NCBI GenBank assembly: GCA_032622095.1
Contig: CP136067.1
Location: 82,486,705-82,550,704, forward strand
DNA length: 64,000 nt
Direction of reading: 5' to 3'
Origin: Siphonodentalium dalli
Taxonomy: Eukaryota > Mollusca > Scaphopoda > Gadilida > Siphonodentaliidae
Every line of letters starts with the position of its first letter. The stretch's first letter is position 1. The position numbers were made by a program, and so were the translations under genes. The notes below the pieces were generated by a model. That model was given only the letters and a program-made list of their open reading frames with translations. It ran no database searches and was not told the origin of the DNA. Positions 48,607-60,254 of this stretch are shown piece after piece.

Positions 48607-49595
48607 TTAGATTAATCATGATCTCCAAAAATCTCGCCCAATATTTAGACATGACACCATGTAGTCTTAGATTGGTATGTCTGCTTCAATTTGATAACGA
48701 CAAATCGATGTTTCTAACTGGTCACCATCAGTGTCCATTTTGACAAGATGTAATTAAAAAACTAAATTTTATTAAATATTTCCATCATAACTCCACCTGC
48801 ATAATTGACAATGTTATAATCCAAAATCGCAGTAATTGACAGTTTATCTCTCTGATACAGGTAACTTGCCAATTAGGCAAAAATTGAAGATCATGGGTAC
48901 ATATACTCTAATCAACTGAGTTGACTAATTCAGTTCTATTAACTAGATCATCAAATGACTGATGATAAATTTATTGCCCCTGTTCAATACTGTTATGGTT
49001 CCATCCAAGGCGACATCAATTTTAATGTCTGGTTTATGAACATCGCCTACAACTTTTTTCACAAAATTGCCAAAAAAAATAAAAAATTTTAATAGTATGC
49101 TTAAATCTGGAAAAAAAAAATAAAACATGTAGACATTATAATTATTTATCACTAACTCATTCAATAAATGTAAAGCAGCCATTCCAACTATGGTATTTTT
49201 ATGCAAAGATATCTTTATTTTTAACTTGGAAAAAAACTGAGGTTTTACGAAATTAACCTACAAGAAAGTGTCAGAAAACTGAAATAAGATGTATTTCACA
49301 TATCATGTAAAATTCACACGATTTACTATTTTCTGATTACTGGTTGGTTAGAAACTTTAAAAAAAATTTATTCCCTCCTTAATCTACATTTTTTCTGACC
49401 AGATGTTCGTAAACGGTAAACTAGACTTTAAAATTGGTGTTGCCTAATCACCAGTCCTTCAGGTCTGATAAACGTAGGTGCACAGTAGATTGTGCATCTG
49501 ATTTTGGACCCAGGCACACTATTTTCATTTTGGTATATATAAATGCACAAAAAGAACATTGTTTTGAGCTATTAATTCTAATAACTAGATGATCT
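48607..49595. other. Intergenic, no gene seen
   Basis: AT-rich sequence. The 87-codon minus-strand frame at 48943-49206 is low complexity and not supported. Confidence 0.6.
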
Positions 49596-49625
49596 TAACC
49601 CTTTCTTTACTGAATGTACAATGTA

Positions 49626-49839
49626 CAGTAATGCCCTAAATAATCGACTCCTTAACCACTGCAGAATTATGGGTAAATTTTTCAGGATTTAGTCGGAAAT
49701 ATGGCTTGCTGCCATTCATCGGAAGCTCTCACTGAGAGCTTTCCGATGAATGGCAACAAGCCATATTTCTGACTAAATCCTGAAAAAGTTACCCATAATT
49801 CTGCTGTGGTTAAGGAGTCGATTATCTAGGGAATTACTA
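49626..49839. mobile_element. Family H foldback MITE, complete (214 bp)
   Basis: TA-flanked CAGTAATGCCC termini with about 100-bp arms through 'ggaaatatggcttg' and 'gccattcatcggaa'. It sits in the left end of a family G MITE (TTAA at 49596). Confidence 0.88.
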
Positions 49840-50570
49840 TACATGTGAATGACCCAAAGGTCTCTAAATCATTATGTATTTCTTCTATCACTTTGTTTAC
49901 ACATATGTGCCTTTTATTACAATGTAAGTGTTCATAGAGTTTATTCTTGTAAATCATATCAACTTTGTTTCTGAATTTTATATTTATATAATAAATGTTG
50001 TGCACATTTGCATGTTAATTTTGTGTTCATTATTTCAATTTCTAGTTTAAATAGAGATACACTAAACCCTAGGATACTACATATGCTACATGTATATATA
50101 TCTACCAAATATTTTATTAAGGACTATATTTCCTTTTAAATTGCACATACATACTCTCAGGCGCATAATGCCTAATACTAGTGTAAACACTATTAATGGT
50201 TTTTTTAAAGAATATTTAAAACGATCACTATTAGGGAAAGAGATACATGTATAGTGAAATTGCGTCACTATTATTTATTTTAGTAAAAAATCCCACCTAT
50301 CACTATTATTAGGCCAGGATCACTATTACTAGTCACCTTAGAGTTACTTAAGCTGAAATGTTCCAAATACTTAGTTGTAACTAACTTTCAAAAAAAAATT
50401 AAATTAGCAAGGAATACAAATCTGTGTGGCCAGACTTTGCAACAGAAAGGACATTGACCTTATGATCATGAAAGGGGTAAACTTGATCCTTTTCCCAATA
50501 TTAATATTATATAAATTATCGATTGAGTGGCAAATATTTCAATACCAATTTTCGAAGTTGTATGTTTGTC
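49840..50570. other. Intergenic, no gene seen
   Basis: AT-rich sequence with nothing recognised. Confidence 0.55.
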
Positions 50571-50943
50571 ATAATAAAAATATGGTTAGTTTGCAGTCAC
50601 CCGACCTACACTTGAAGGCAACATGCTTCAAAAGGTACCAACCAAAATTTATATTTTGGCTCCCAAGAAAGTTCTTTTTTCTCATCCACAGTCTGATATA
50701 AACATGTATAGCAATGCAACAGCCTTGTGTACACATAATTGCACTAATAAATCTGGAATTTGATTTCTGCAATGACAAGGTGCCGATATGAGCTAAAACA
50801 AAATGGCATATTACAACTAAAAAAGTTCGCTACATACACCACGATAAAAGTTCACATAAAGACTTACAACCTATAGGTTGGTCTGCATATACAGCCTTCA
50901 AAAAGAAAAGAATAGAATACATGTGGGTGGAGTGGCTGCAAAC
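50571..50943. repeat. Dispersed repeat, copy 2
   Basis: Same element as 36165-36520. Lies 128 bp beyond the SLC26 stop codon, so it is probably inside that gene's 3'UTR in antisense orientation relative to BORA's copy. Confidence 0.8.
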
Positions 50944-51070
50944 ATCTAGTGTAATGGTGGTCATATTATAAGATGCTCAATTTCACGTATTGCATAATTG
51001 TTATATCCGGTATAAGACGAGAGACAGACAAAATGCACTGAAACATGTCATAGAAGAGAAATTTTATAGC

Positions 51071-53119
51071 TCAAGAGGGTGAAGGTGTTGTTTCGACTTC
51101 CATACATGGTTCTGTCATCTCTCTCCTTGCAGTGTCCACGGCGCTGCTAAGGTCATAAAAAGCGTGATGCCGTGGCAGTAGATTAAAATGTCCTGAAATA
51201 AGAAGAGTTTTGACGAATGTCCGTGAACATCGGGCATATAAAAGCTTCATTCCTATTCTTCGGTAGTCTTTGACAACGTGATCTAGAACTTCCACGCCGG
51301 TGAGATCGACGTAGTTGAAGGCGGAGCAGTCAAGGATGACACATTTAACATCAAGAAAACGCGATCGCAACTGATTACCACGTGATGAGTCTTCTACCCA
51401 ATGAGATGGATTGATACAACCCTCGTAGAATCGTGACTTGAATCGCTCGGCGGTTGCGAAATAAAGCGGGGAATCAAATTTGAATATGAGCGTGCCTGGA
51501 ACAAGTCGGAATAAGGATTGTGTTGATTGGTCTATGACAACCACTCCTTTCTCTGATTCGTCAAGAATGTAGCCTTTCGAAAGCTGATTTTGTGCGACGA
51601 TCGTAAATATTGAAATTAGAATTCCACCAGCTAGTCCAATTTCCAGACCCACCCCAACCGACAGAGCGCATGTAGAAACCCATATAAGAAAGTCGTACTT
51701 ATTTATCTGCCACAGTATCTTGAGCTGACCGAATTGCATGAGAAGCCCTTTCATGCTGGCCACAACCATGGCTGCTAAAACACACACTGGCAGTGACTCG
51801 AACCAAGGTCCTATCGCCAACAAAATGAGCAAAAGAACTACTGCATTCGCTGCCCCGTTTAGTGTCGTTTTGGACCCCATGGAATCAAGAATCATTGTCC
51901 TCGGCGGTCCTGTTGCAGACGGAAAGCACGAAAAGAAAGAAGAAATGATGTTGCACAATCCATAAGATAGGAGTTCTTGGTTGTCGTTTATATAGTACCC
52001 GTTTCGCTTGGCGCAGAGTTTAGCTAACGATATTGTTATGGCGAAAGAAAGTATGGCTATAATGAACGAATCAACAATGTATGTTTCCACGTTTTCGAAC
52101 GACGGGACAGATGGTGTCGGCATCCCTGTCGGAATATTTCCAGCTACCTCCATGTTGAAAATATCGTTGAAGTTTGCCAAGTATGAAATGATTGTTCCAA
52201 AAACTATAACAAGCAAGTCAATCGGGACCGGGAACGGGAGTCTATCCTTATATCGTTCATTTATAAAAGTCTTCACGAAAAATATCGAAAACAGCGTTAT
52301 TATAGACGCTAAAAGAGCAGGGGTGTTGGTAGTTTCGATCTTGCTTATCAAATCTATGTACTTTTTGACTATTTTCCCGACTCCTTGAAACGCCGTTGTC
52401 TTTATTCCCAACATTTTGTCGATCTGACTCGTGACGACGTGTATACCAGCGGCAGTCGTAAATCCGCCAATAAAACTCGTTGCCATGTAAGTGGTCACGA
52501 AACCAAGACGGAGGAACGCCATTCCGAGAAGGAAGGTTCCAGAGATAATGCTAGCCATGGACGCCAGAGCTGCTCGTTGGTCGAGTTCGGCTTGACTTAG
52601 AACGTCAGGTGATGTAATATTCATCATATTTGCTTGATTACCAACTCCGAACTCTTTGTTGATGATTTCTGACGTTAATATTGTTAGAACAGCGTTCGTT
52701 CCATAAGACACATGTGGTGATGTCCCAAATACCATGTAGAGCAAGGCTGGGAAAAATGTTGTATATAAACCGTATATTGGAGTTAGTCCAACAAGCATGC
52801 CGAAGCCCAGACCTTGCGGAAACTGTAAAAATGAAGCCGACAATCCCGCAACCAGGTCGTTCAGCAAATTTTCCTTTATGTTGTATTTCCGTATGACGTC
52901 TACAATAGGAAAAATGTATTTTACTGAGTTCCACGCCCTAGTGCTGTCACATCTGACACACGACTGCAGTCGTTTATGTAGCGGGATGTGAGCATCGACA
53001 TACAAATCGTCTATGGTGCTCTGAACTCTTCCTCTTTTTAATTCTATATTATCAATTTCCACAGCTTCGTCTGTCATAGACGTCGTGTCTTCTGGTTCAG
53101 TTTCTTGTTCAGTATCCAT
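51071..53119 (-). CDS. SLC26-family anion exchanger / sulfate transporter
   Basis: Intronless 682-aa membrane protein; ATG at 53117-53119, TGA at 51071-51073. SLC26 proteins move anions (sulfate, chloride, bicarbonate, oxalate) across the plasma membrane. The N-terminal cytosolic tail is acidic (1-30). The transmembrane domain spans about 84-510 and holds the family signature 'PIYGLYTTFFPALLYMVFGTS' in two parts at 114-119 and 120-134. 'DNQELLSYG' (379-387) carries the conserved Glu E382. 'GPPRTM' (404-409) places R407 near the anion site. The STAS domain is about 531-672, with 'DLTGVEVLDHV' at 605-615. The signature normally ends S-K/R, but here P135 replaces that basic residue. Subfamily and substrate cannot be set by eye. 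The absence of introns suggests a retrocopy or lineage-wide intron loss; the frame is fully open. Confidence 0.93.
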   Translation of the reverse strand: MDTEQETEPEDTTSMTDEAVEIDNIELKRGRVQSTIDDLYVDAHIPLHKRLQSCVRCDSTRAWNSVKYIFPIVDVIRKYNIKENLLNDLVAGLSASFLQFPQGLGFGMLVGLTPIYGLYTTFFPALLYMVFGTSPHVSYGTNAVLTILTSEIINKEFGVGNQANMMNITSPDVLSQAELDQRAALASMASIISGTFLLGMAFLRLGFVTTYMATSFIGGFTTAAGIHVVTSQIDKMLGIKTTAFQGVGKIVKKYIDLISKIETTNTPALLASIITLFSIFFVKTFINERYKDRLPFPVPIDLLVIVFGTIISYLANFNDIFNMEVAGNIPTGMPTPSVPSFENVETYIVDSFIIAILSFAITISLAKLCAKRNGYYINDNQELLSYGLCNIISSFFSCFPSATGPPRTMILDSMGSKTTLNGAANAVVLLLILLAIGPWFESLPVCVLAAMVVASMKGLLMQFGQLKILWQINKYDFLIWVSTCALSVGVGLEIGLAGGILISIFTIVAQNQLSKGYILDESEKGVVVIDQSTQSLFRLVPGTLIFKFDSPLYFATAERFKSRFYEGCINPSHWVEDSSRGNQLRSRFLDVKCVILDCSAFNYVDLTGVEVLDHVVKDYRRIGMKLLYARCSRTFVKTLLISGHFNLLPRHHAFYDLSSAVDTARREMTEPCMEVETTPSPS

Positions 53120-55024
53120 GGCTGACCTGTCGTTTCAGAACCGGAGGTTCGCCTCCCTCACTCGTCTTTCAAAACTACATATAGCTTTGTTCTAACTAGA
53201 TCTTCTTTTCTGTGCCACCGTCTGCAGAAAAAGGTACATAATGTTGGTATGCCATAACGATATAGTGAACAATAAGAAAAACCGACCCATACATTTTTGG
53301 GTCATAATGGGTAGGGCACACTACCAGGAACCTTAATGTAAACTTATTACAAATGGCCGTATGTAGGATGAATATTTAATTTGATTATTTTAATAACTAT
53401 TATTCATTAACGGGGACCTCGGTCAAAGATACCCCCATCCGATTCAATAAAATTCCACTAAACCAATTTATCGTTTACACAATGAATGAAACATGCAAAT
53501 AAACGTCATTCGCAGCAGACAGGCACAACTTAAACATGCAAATAACAGGTCGTAGACGTCACCCGAAACGAGATGGATTTTTGTGACGTCGGTGAAGGTG
53601 AACCACACACCAAATAGCAAATATTCATTTGAAGACTAATTGCTCAAGTTATAATTTAGACAATACAAATATAAGATTTCTAAGTCGAAAAAAGAGCAAA
53701 AATCCATCAATCACCAGACGGTGTCCATGCAACATCGAAATTGGCCTGCGTTTTCTCAAATGAGAACCACGTACCAAACATCAATAAATAATGTTGAAAA
53801 TTGCTCAAGTTATAATCCTGATATGACAAACCCCAAAACTGTACTTTCTGAGTCAAAACAGTAGCATAACCCCGTCATCATTGATCGGACCGTGACCAAA
53901 ATCGAACTTGACCTCAATGATGTGATGGTTATTCTTCTTACCAAATTTAGTTTCGATCGGAACACTTTGAACTGGGGATAACGTCCGGACACCTGTTTCT
54001 TGTCCAGAAGCAAAAGACCAATTTTAGGGGTAAGTAAAAGTTATCTGTTTAAGTTTTTTTCTCCGCTGTTTGTGATTCTGGATTATACCTGTTTCAATTT
54101 CTGGGTGGGTGGGGAGTTCACATCCTTGAGCATTTCCAACAATCCAAGATGTCGTCCAACATGACCGACGTGTTACAGCATATGAACTAAGTTAGTCTAA
54201 TCCGTTTTGTTCGAGAGAATATAATTTAAAATGTATACAAATGTATACCTCATTGGAATACTATTACATTGTACTACATTTTACAGGAAATGGTGATAGC
54301 AAGATGGCTGCCAATATGGGGACCTGAATTGAAAAAAATATACACATTTTCACTCATATCTACTATATCCATTTCTACTGTGTATTTTAATGTATCTAAT
54401 GCAGATTAGCCACCTACACGAGTCTACACGTATCTATCAGTCTCGACATATAAGTGCCTGCGGTGAAACATGGAATGTTATATACATCTGCCGCCATTTT
54501 GACTGTCATCATAAACAAAAGTAACCATTTTAGGCCCTAATAAGATTGCGTTTTATAGGCAATTTTCCCTCGCTTAACTCTTTCAGATTTGTCAGACTTT
54601 CACATTAATATATATAGCCAGGAACTATTTTTGTTTTATTTTTGTGAAATGTCATACCACGTTCTTTATGGTAAAATGTTTTAACGACCAGAAGTAGCTG
54701 AAACCAAAAGGAACAACACATAGCACTGCGCAAATACCATAGGATGTGAATAATAAGAAAGCAGGGCAAAAGTTGCCACCTGTTCAAAACAATAGAACCG
54801 GATACAGGAGATATGAGTGAAAACTATCCTATTTTTCCCATTCCGGTCGCCATTTTTAATGGAGCACCAATTGTGTTATAAACGGTAGTATAATGTAATA
54901 TAGCATCCGCATATAATATAAACATTTGTATACGTTTAGTAAAATATGTTTTCCAACAAAACAGATTAAACTGACATAGTTCATATTCTATACTACGGCG
55001 GCCATTTTGGACGCCATGTCTTCT
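53120..55024. other. Upstream of SLC26; no further gene seen
   Basis: Contains the presumed SLC26 5' region (minus-strand leader 'cgacaggtcagcc' before the ATG). Two loosely similar stretches near 53625 and 53790 share 'attgctcaagttataat' and 'gacgtc/cgtc' words, a decayed tandem repeat. No TATA box can be assigned. Confidence 0.55.
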
Positions 55025-55350
55025 TCTTCTTCTTTGTTGTAATTTCCCTCGCTGATTTGTCGAGGCACCGAGTCTTAGATGTAAGTCCGTGAAGTCCTAT
55101 ACAATGTCAATAATCATCAATAAGAAATCATCAATATAATCATCAGTAGAACACATTCACATGCGTCAATGTTAGTATGATTAGTTTATGCATTAGGCAT
55201 TAGTTCATTTCAAGACAATCGCCGCAATCGCATATAAGCTTAACACAAAAACACATTGTTTGTTTGTTTTAATCATAGATATTTAATTTGTGCTGTTTAC
55301 TTATTGAAAGTACATGTATATATTTTAATGTATGTGGGAGGACCTAGGCT

Positions 55351-56937
55351 CTAGCATGAGGATGCCTTTAGTTCGTTCGTTCTCTTGAGGTGGATCTTCT
55401 CCAGGAATTGTCTGCTGGTGAGCTCGATCTTCTCCAGTTCTTGGATGCTTGGTGTGTAGATCTGTTTGATGTCTGCATGCGTTACGTCTAGGATGAGTTG
55501 TGTGAATGTATGTGGATCTTCGAGTGATATGGAGTCTTTCATTGTGTTGATTATAGAGTAGAGGATCTCTTTGGCCTGGTATCTTATGTGCTCGTAGGTG
55601 GGGCATTCAGCGATTAAGTGTTGTCTCGTTTCAGGTGCAGTATTGCAGAGTTTGCATGTTGGGTTAATGTTGTGCTGGTTGAAGATGGCCTTGTTCGTAT
55701 GTAGTGTGTATGTCCCTGTCACGTCTCCTTGCCGGACACCCTGTTGTATCTTGAAGAAGCCCGACAGCTGCCCGTTCCATTTGACCTTCGACGTGGCACC
55801 ATCGTAAAGATTTTGTATGAGTGTCCACTCCTTTCCTCTAACGACGTCATGGAAGAGTTTGCTTAGTAGGAGGTTGTGGTCGACTACATCAAACGCTTTT
55901 TGAGCATCTAGAGTGGTGAGACCGTGAGAATAAGGTTTTACTTCTTTATTTTAGCTTCGTTGATGGTTTCAGTGACAATGAGCGCCGCGTTGAGCGATGA
56001 CCTGCCTTTGGTGAAGCCAGTTTGGAGTTCTGATTGTTTTCTTTCAAATACTGGGGCATGCCGCTTGCTTAGGACATGCTCCAGGGTCTTCAGTGAGGTT
56101 GTTGTGACTGATACCTCTATAATTTGAGGGGTTGTGAACATCGTTCTTTTTATGGACTGGTGTGATGAATCCTTCTTTCAGTATCTGTGGGATAGATCCA
56201 TCACGTAGGAAACTATTCAGCAGGTCCGTCAAATACGGGGTGATGATGTTTTTCGCCATCTTCAGGTGTTCAGCTGTCAGTCCCATCACATCAGCAGCCT
56301 TGTTGTTGTTGAGACTCGCGATTGCAGCAGTGACTTCATCGGGAGTTATCACTTCGTACCGCTGCTCGGTTGAGCATAATTGTTCGATGAAGGGCAGGTC
56401 CATTTCGATACGTGTCTTGTGCGCTGTATCAAAGTTCGGATTATCCGAAGGAGTTGCTAGCCCAGCAAAGTACTTCTTCCAGCCATCCAGGATGTCCTCT
56501 GTAGTTGATAGGGTGCTGTTGTCCACTACGAGTTCGGTGATAGGTTCGGTTGAAGTTTTCCTTTGCATGCTGACTAGACGATGGAATGATTTTGGGTCTC
56601 CAGACGCTTGCATTGGTCGCTTTCTGTAACGTGGCGGTTAGGTGATGGATTTGAAATAATGTATCCGCTTCGGTTGTGGGTGAAGTTGGAGGTGGAAGTA
56701 GGTTGTCTTTGATGGTTGTGATGTAGAGTTGTTTGTCGCATTGGTTCCATTTTGGTTTTGGGTGGATGACGATGCGTTGTTTTTTCTCTGTGGTGGATAT
56801 CGTGAGTGACGACAATACTGGTGTATGATCGGATGTGTTCGTTTCGTGTTCGTCTTCTGCTTCTATTCGGGTGATGTGCTTCGCTGCAATGTTGTTGAAC
56901 AGTATGTAATCAATCTCTGACGTGTCCTTTTGGTTCT
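55351..56937 (-). pseudogene. LINE ORF2 (endonuclease / reverse transcriptase), broken
   Basis: In minus-strand order: an endonuclease tail with 'SEIDYILFN' and 'SDHTPV' (56925-56820) without the N-terminal half of the domain. A frame change lies near 56615. The start of the RT follows, with 'NNNKAADVMGLTAEHLK' and 'NPSNYRGIS'. Further frame changes lie near 56110 and 55930. The RT block with the first catalytic Asp ('LDAQKAFDVVDHN') and 'QGVRQG' comes next, then an abrupt jump near 55725. After that comes a C-terminal CCHC-like knuckle ('CKLCNTAPETRQHLIAEC') and stop at 55351. The Y-x-D-D catalytic motif is absent, removed by the deletion. Confidence 0.9.
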
Positions 56938-59096
56938 TATAGTGAGTGGTTTGCTATCCCCAGTGTTGTTTTGGCCCGGCCTTGCCCTAAAAAAGACTGG
57001 TCAGTGGTCTGAGCGGATGTCACGTTGGTGATGTTTTGGGAGATCGGAAGGCTGTCTTGTCGCTCGTCGTTGAAGGCAACTTTTTTCGGGGTTGAATGTC
57101 TCTGGTGGTTGGGTGGTACATTGGGTCGTCGTATAGGTGGTGGGCCTGGTGGCTTGTTGCTTGTTATGTGTTTCGTCCGTTGATTTTGTTTCGGTGGCGC
57201 TTTATACTTCGGTTGCGAAGTCAGTGGTGGTTGTCTCGATCGTGGTATCGGTTGGTAGAAGGTTTGATGAGTTGGATGTATATTCGGATATGTGTTTTGT
57301 TGTGCCGGGTGTTGTGGCTGATGGAAGTTCACTTGATCGGCGATGAATGTGCCGGGCGTCCATCTTGTATCTGGTTGTGGGGGATCTTGTAGGTTGTTCC
57401 ATATTGGTGGTGGAGGATGTTGGGTGTACGAAGTTGCCGGTGCAGCATATGGTTGTTGAGTTGTTGGGTAGTTAGGCGTCATTGTCTGTTGTGGCGTAGT
57501 TAACGGTTGACGTGGTATTTGCATGATATTTTGGCTAATTTGCATTTCCAGCATGCTTAGTCGAGTTCTTAGCTGGTCCATCTCGAGCCGTTGCATGTGC
57601 TGTTGTATGTCTTGGATGTAAGATGATGTCCGCTGTACGTTATGATTGTAGTGACCGCTATCGGGTGCTGTTGTGTATGTGGCTTGCAACCTTAGGATTC
57701 GGTTAGAATCTTCTAGGTCTTTCACCTTCGTTTCTAGGCCAATGATTACTGACTGTGCTAATCGTAGTTGTAGGGGTGTCTGGTTGTCGTCTTCTTTTTC
57801 ATTTCGTTTAGATTTTGTTTTGATTGGCTTCTCTTTCTTCTGTTTGGTTAGAATGTCAGGTGGTGCTGAGTTATCGTCATTAGGTTTGTCTTGTGAACTG
57901 GGTTCTGTTTGTTGTGGTGGCTCAGTGATCTCATCACGGTTTATATTCTGTAGTGCGGTGTTTGCCTCGGTATGTGAGGGTCGTGTTGTTGTACTTTTCA
58001 GTTCTGTATTATCTTCATCTGCGAGTGTAGGATGTTCTGTTTGTTGTGGTGGCTCAGTGATTTCTTTACGATTTATATTCTGCAGTGCGGTGTCTGATTC
58101 GGTATTCGAGGGCCGCCTTGTACTTTTCAGCTCCGTAAGGTCTTCATCTGTGACATCTGTGAGTGTAAGATGTCTGCACGAGAGGCAGCTGTACGGGGTG
58201 TCGTCATCTTGATAGAACTGCTCCATGGTCCTGTCGATGTTTTCGCATGTGTAGTGGTACCAGTGTGTGCAGGCCCCACACTGGATACCGTCGCCCACTT
58301 CTTCCTCGCAGTGCGGGCATGTAGTGTATTCGTCTTCTTCGGTCGGCTCAGACATGGGAGTGGTGTCTAGCATGGTACCATTTTGTGCACATACCATGGT
58401 GGTGCTGGTGTTCGGTTGGGCGACACTCTTCTCAATGCAGTGGTCGATCAGAGTAGCAATATGTCGATCTAATTGTTTCATGTCCGGATGGGTTTTGACT
58501 CTGTCCACTATTTCTGGGATGATGTCGTCATGGAATAAGGAGGTATTTCGTCCATTTATTAGTATCGAGCATGTGGTGTTGTACATGTTGATAGTAAATT
58601 TCTCCTTTGTTCCTTCACTGCCGCTAGCCAGGATGTTTTTTGCTGTGATGATGGTTTCAGGGGTGGATCCTCTTCTATCCAGGACGGTGCGTTGTTCCGC
58701 GATGAAGTTGTGCTTCTGGGTGAATTCGGCGCTGGAAAAACTTGACTGTAATTCAGTTTTGAGGATGTTATAACAGCCAGCACTGCATTCGATTTTCAGT
58801 TGTTTCCCATGGTCCTTCGGAATTATGTTTATAAATGGCCTCTCACATGCCTGTCGTACCTTGGATAGGGCCTTATGTTGGTTCAGCTCGTAGTCCCTCA
58901 CCTCATGAGATGTAGTAGGTACTCCTGAGCTGCTTGATGCCGCCGCGGAGCGCCGCGTCTGGATGGTGGCAACTGTTCTTGCTGGTCCATCTCGAGTGAT
59001 AGTTGTGCTGGTGGTGGGTACCCTGAACCTGTTCTTCAGTGCGTTCGCCATGGATATTGATTTGAGTCTGGGGGACCCTGGTATTGGCATATACAT
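56937..59096 (-). CDS. LINE ORF1 protein with PHD finger (719 aa), intact
   Basis: The ORF1 of the retrotransposon, presumed an RNA-binding/assembly protein of the LINE particle. Visible parts: a Ser/Thr-rich N-terminus, and a C4HC3 PHD finger at 260-307 (C260, C263, C273, C276, H281, C284, C304, C307). Then comes an internal tandem duplication of about 42 residues (about 319-405) containing 'TALQNINR' and 'EITEPPQQTE' twice. A coiled-coil-like stretch (about 470-545) and a Gln/Pro-rich C-terminus follow. The last 20 or so residues may be read-through into a deletion joint with ORF2. The frame is open while ORF2 is destroyed. Confidence 0.88.
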   Translation of the reverse strand: MYMPIPGSPRLKSISMANALKNRFRVPTTSTTITRDGPARTVATIQTRRSAAASSSSGVPTTSHEVRDYELNQHKALSKVRQACERPFINIIPKDHGKQLKIECSAGCYNILKTELQSSFSSAEFTQKHNFIAEQRTVLDRRGSTPETIITAKNILASGSEGTKEKFTINMYNTTCSILINGRNTSLFHDDIIPEIVDRVKTHPDMKQLDRHIATLIDHCIEKSVAQPNTSTTMVCAQNGTMLDTTPMSEPTEEDEYTTCPHCEEEVGDGIQCGACTHWYHYTCENIDRTMEQFYQDDDTPYSCLSCRHLTLTDVTDEDLTELKSTRRPSNTESDTALQNINRKEITEPPQQTEHPTLADEDNTELKSTTTRPSHTEANTALQNINRDEITEPPQQTEPSSQDKPNDDNSAPPDILTKQKKEKPIKTKSKRNEKEDDNQTPLQLRLAQSVIIGLETKVKDLEDSNRILRLQATYTTAPDSGHYNHNVQRTSSYIQDIQQHMQRLEMDQLRTRLSMLEMQISQNIMQIPRQPLTTPQQTMTPNYPTTQQPYAAPATSYTQHPPPPIWNNLQDPPQPDTRWTPGTFIADQVNFHQPQHPAQQNTYPNIHPTHQTFYQPIPRSRQPPLTSQPKYKAPPKQNQRTKHITSNKPPGPPPIRRPNVPPNHQRHSTPKKVAFNDERQDSLPISQNITNVTSAQTTDQSFLGQGRAKTTLGIANHSL

Positions 59097-59110
59097 ATAG
59101 TACTAACAAA

Positions 59111-60151
59111 TCGTTGGGTGTAAGTTACAGCTAGAATCGGAATATCTATTGTCTTGGATATCTACTGAGTCAGCTCAAATGTTCATCAACGAGTACTAGT
59201 GTTAGTAGGTGTTAGTATCGACTAGTATCGGAATTTAGACTCAATAGTACTGGCTATAAGAAGTTCATTGTTAGCACTAGTTAATAAACACAAATATCAG
59301 AATGAAATTTTTGAATTTGTGTGGTGAATCTGTTGCCTTATTTCGTAATTATCATGGCTTATCAGATTATGAAGTTAAATTGAAATTGTTCGGTTCAACT
59401 TCTACTAGGCTAGTCTGGATGTGATCAATCATTCAATGTCAAGATATACTACCAATTTGTGAACAAATTAAGGTTCAAATTTAGCAGCAAGAGCCAGATT
59501 TTAAATCAAATTGCAACGGGAACACGGTACTCCTTCAAGAATGGTCTTCGTTGTCACGGGTCTTCTTCCTTCCGGGAGAATGTCCACAACGAAATTTCGG
59601 ATTCCGGACGAGCAAGACGGAGTAGGATTTGCGAATTAACGGAATTTTTTTTTCTCGGTTCTTGGTCCAAAGTTCCTCGAAATAAGGAAACAACGATTCA
59701 AACGATTCTAGAATGTGTTTCCAGCGTGTTGCCAAACTTTTTTGATGGTTAGATGATCAATTTGCATAGTTATAGTGAATTATTGTTGAATTTTCCAGGA
59801 GCATATAAAGATTCCGTGTTTCCGTTACGGCCGTTACGTCATCACCCATTACGTCAATGTTCATGATGTTGGATTTTAGGAAATTGAGAACTCCACACCC
59901 ACCTACAAATTGATGCACACACCACCCAGAATCACATTCGGTAGAGGAAAAACCATTTTAGCAGAGAATTTTCATTTCAGCCCTGTTGCTCCCGGACTCG
60001 TTAATATCGCCATATTTTAGTGATGTTTTCATTAGGAAATACTTTTGTTGAGACCAAAACGTTGAATCATTGCTCAGTTTTTGTTTCAGTCATACTGTAC
60101 TACCCGAGACAAAATATCGAGTAGAGTGTTTAGCCATTTTGACTTTATCTA
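59111..60151. other. Flank of the LINE; no host gene seen
   Basis: Probably includes the LINE 5'UTR up to about 59300, then unremarkable AT-rich sequence. The 97-codon frame at 59459-59752 is unsupported. Confidence 0.5.
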
Positions 60152-60254
60152 CACTGCAAAAAATAATTTCCTATAAACGTGTTTAATTAAAAACACCTTA
60201 GAGACACACTTATAAGACATGTTGTCTGTTTTAGTAAAAACACACGTGTTTTAT

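Larger units (their letters stand above)
55351..59110 (-). mobile_element. APE-type non-LTR retrotransposon (CR1/L2/Jockey-like), defective
   Basis: A LINE on the minus strand: PHD-finger ORF1 (56937-59096), then broken remains of ORF2 with an endonuclease tail, parts of the reverse transcriptase and the C-terminal zinc-knuckle region. The 3' end probably extends to the AAG-repeat tract near 55020-55035. Catalytic centres of ORF2 are missing, so it is dead as an autonomous element. Clade assignment needs a tree. Confidence 0.9.

Noticed and set aside
52008..52388. 126-codon plus-strand frame
   Set aside because: Antisense shadow of the SLC26 coding sequence.
55325..55606. 93-codon minus-strand frame
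   Set aside because: Overlaps the LINE ORF2 tail in another frame; the zinc-knuckle frame is the real one.
57096..58773. Several plus-strand frames of 98-179 codons
   Set aside because: All are antisense shadows of the LINE ORF1, with Val/Ser/Cys-rich composition typical of such shadows.
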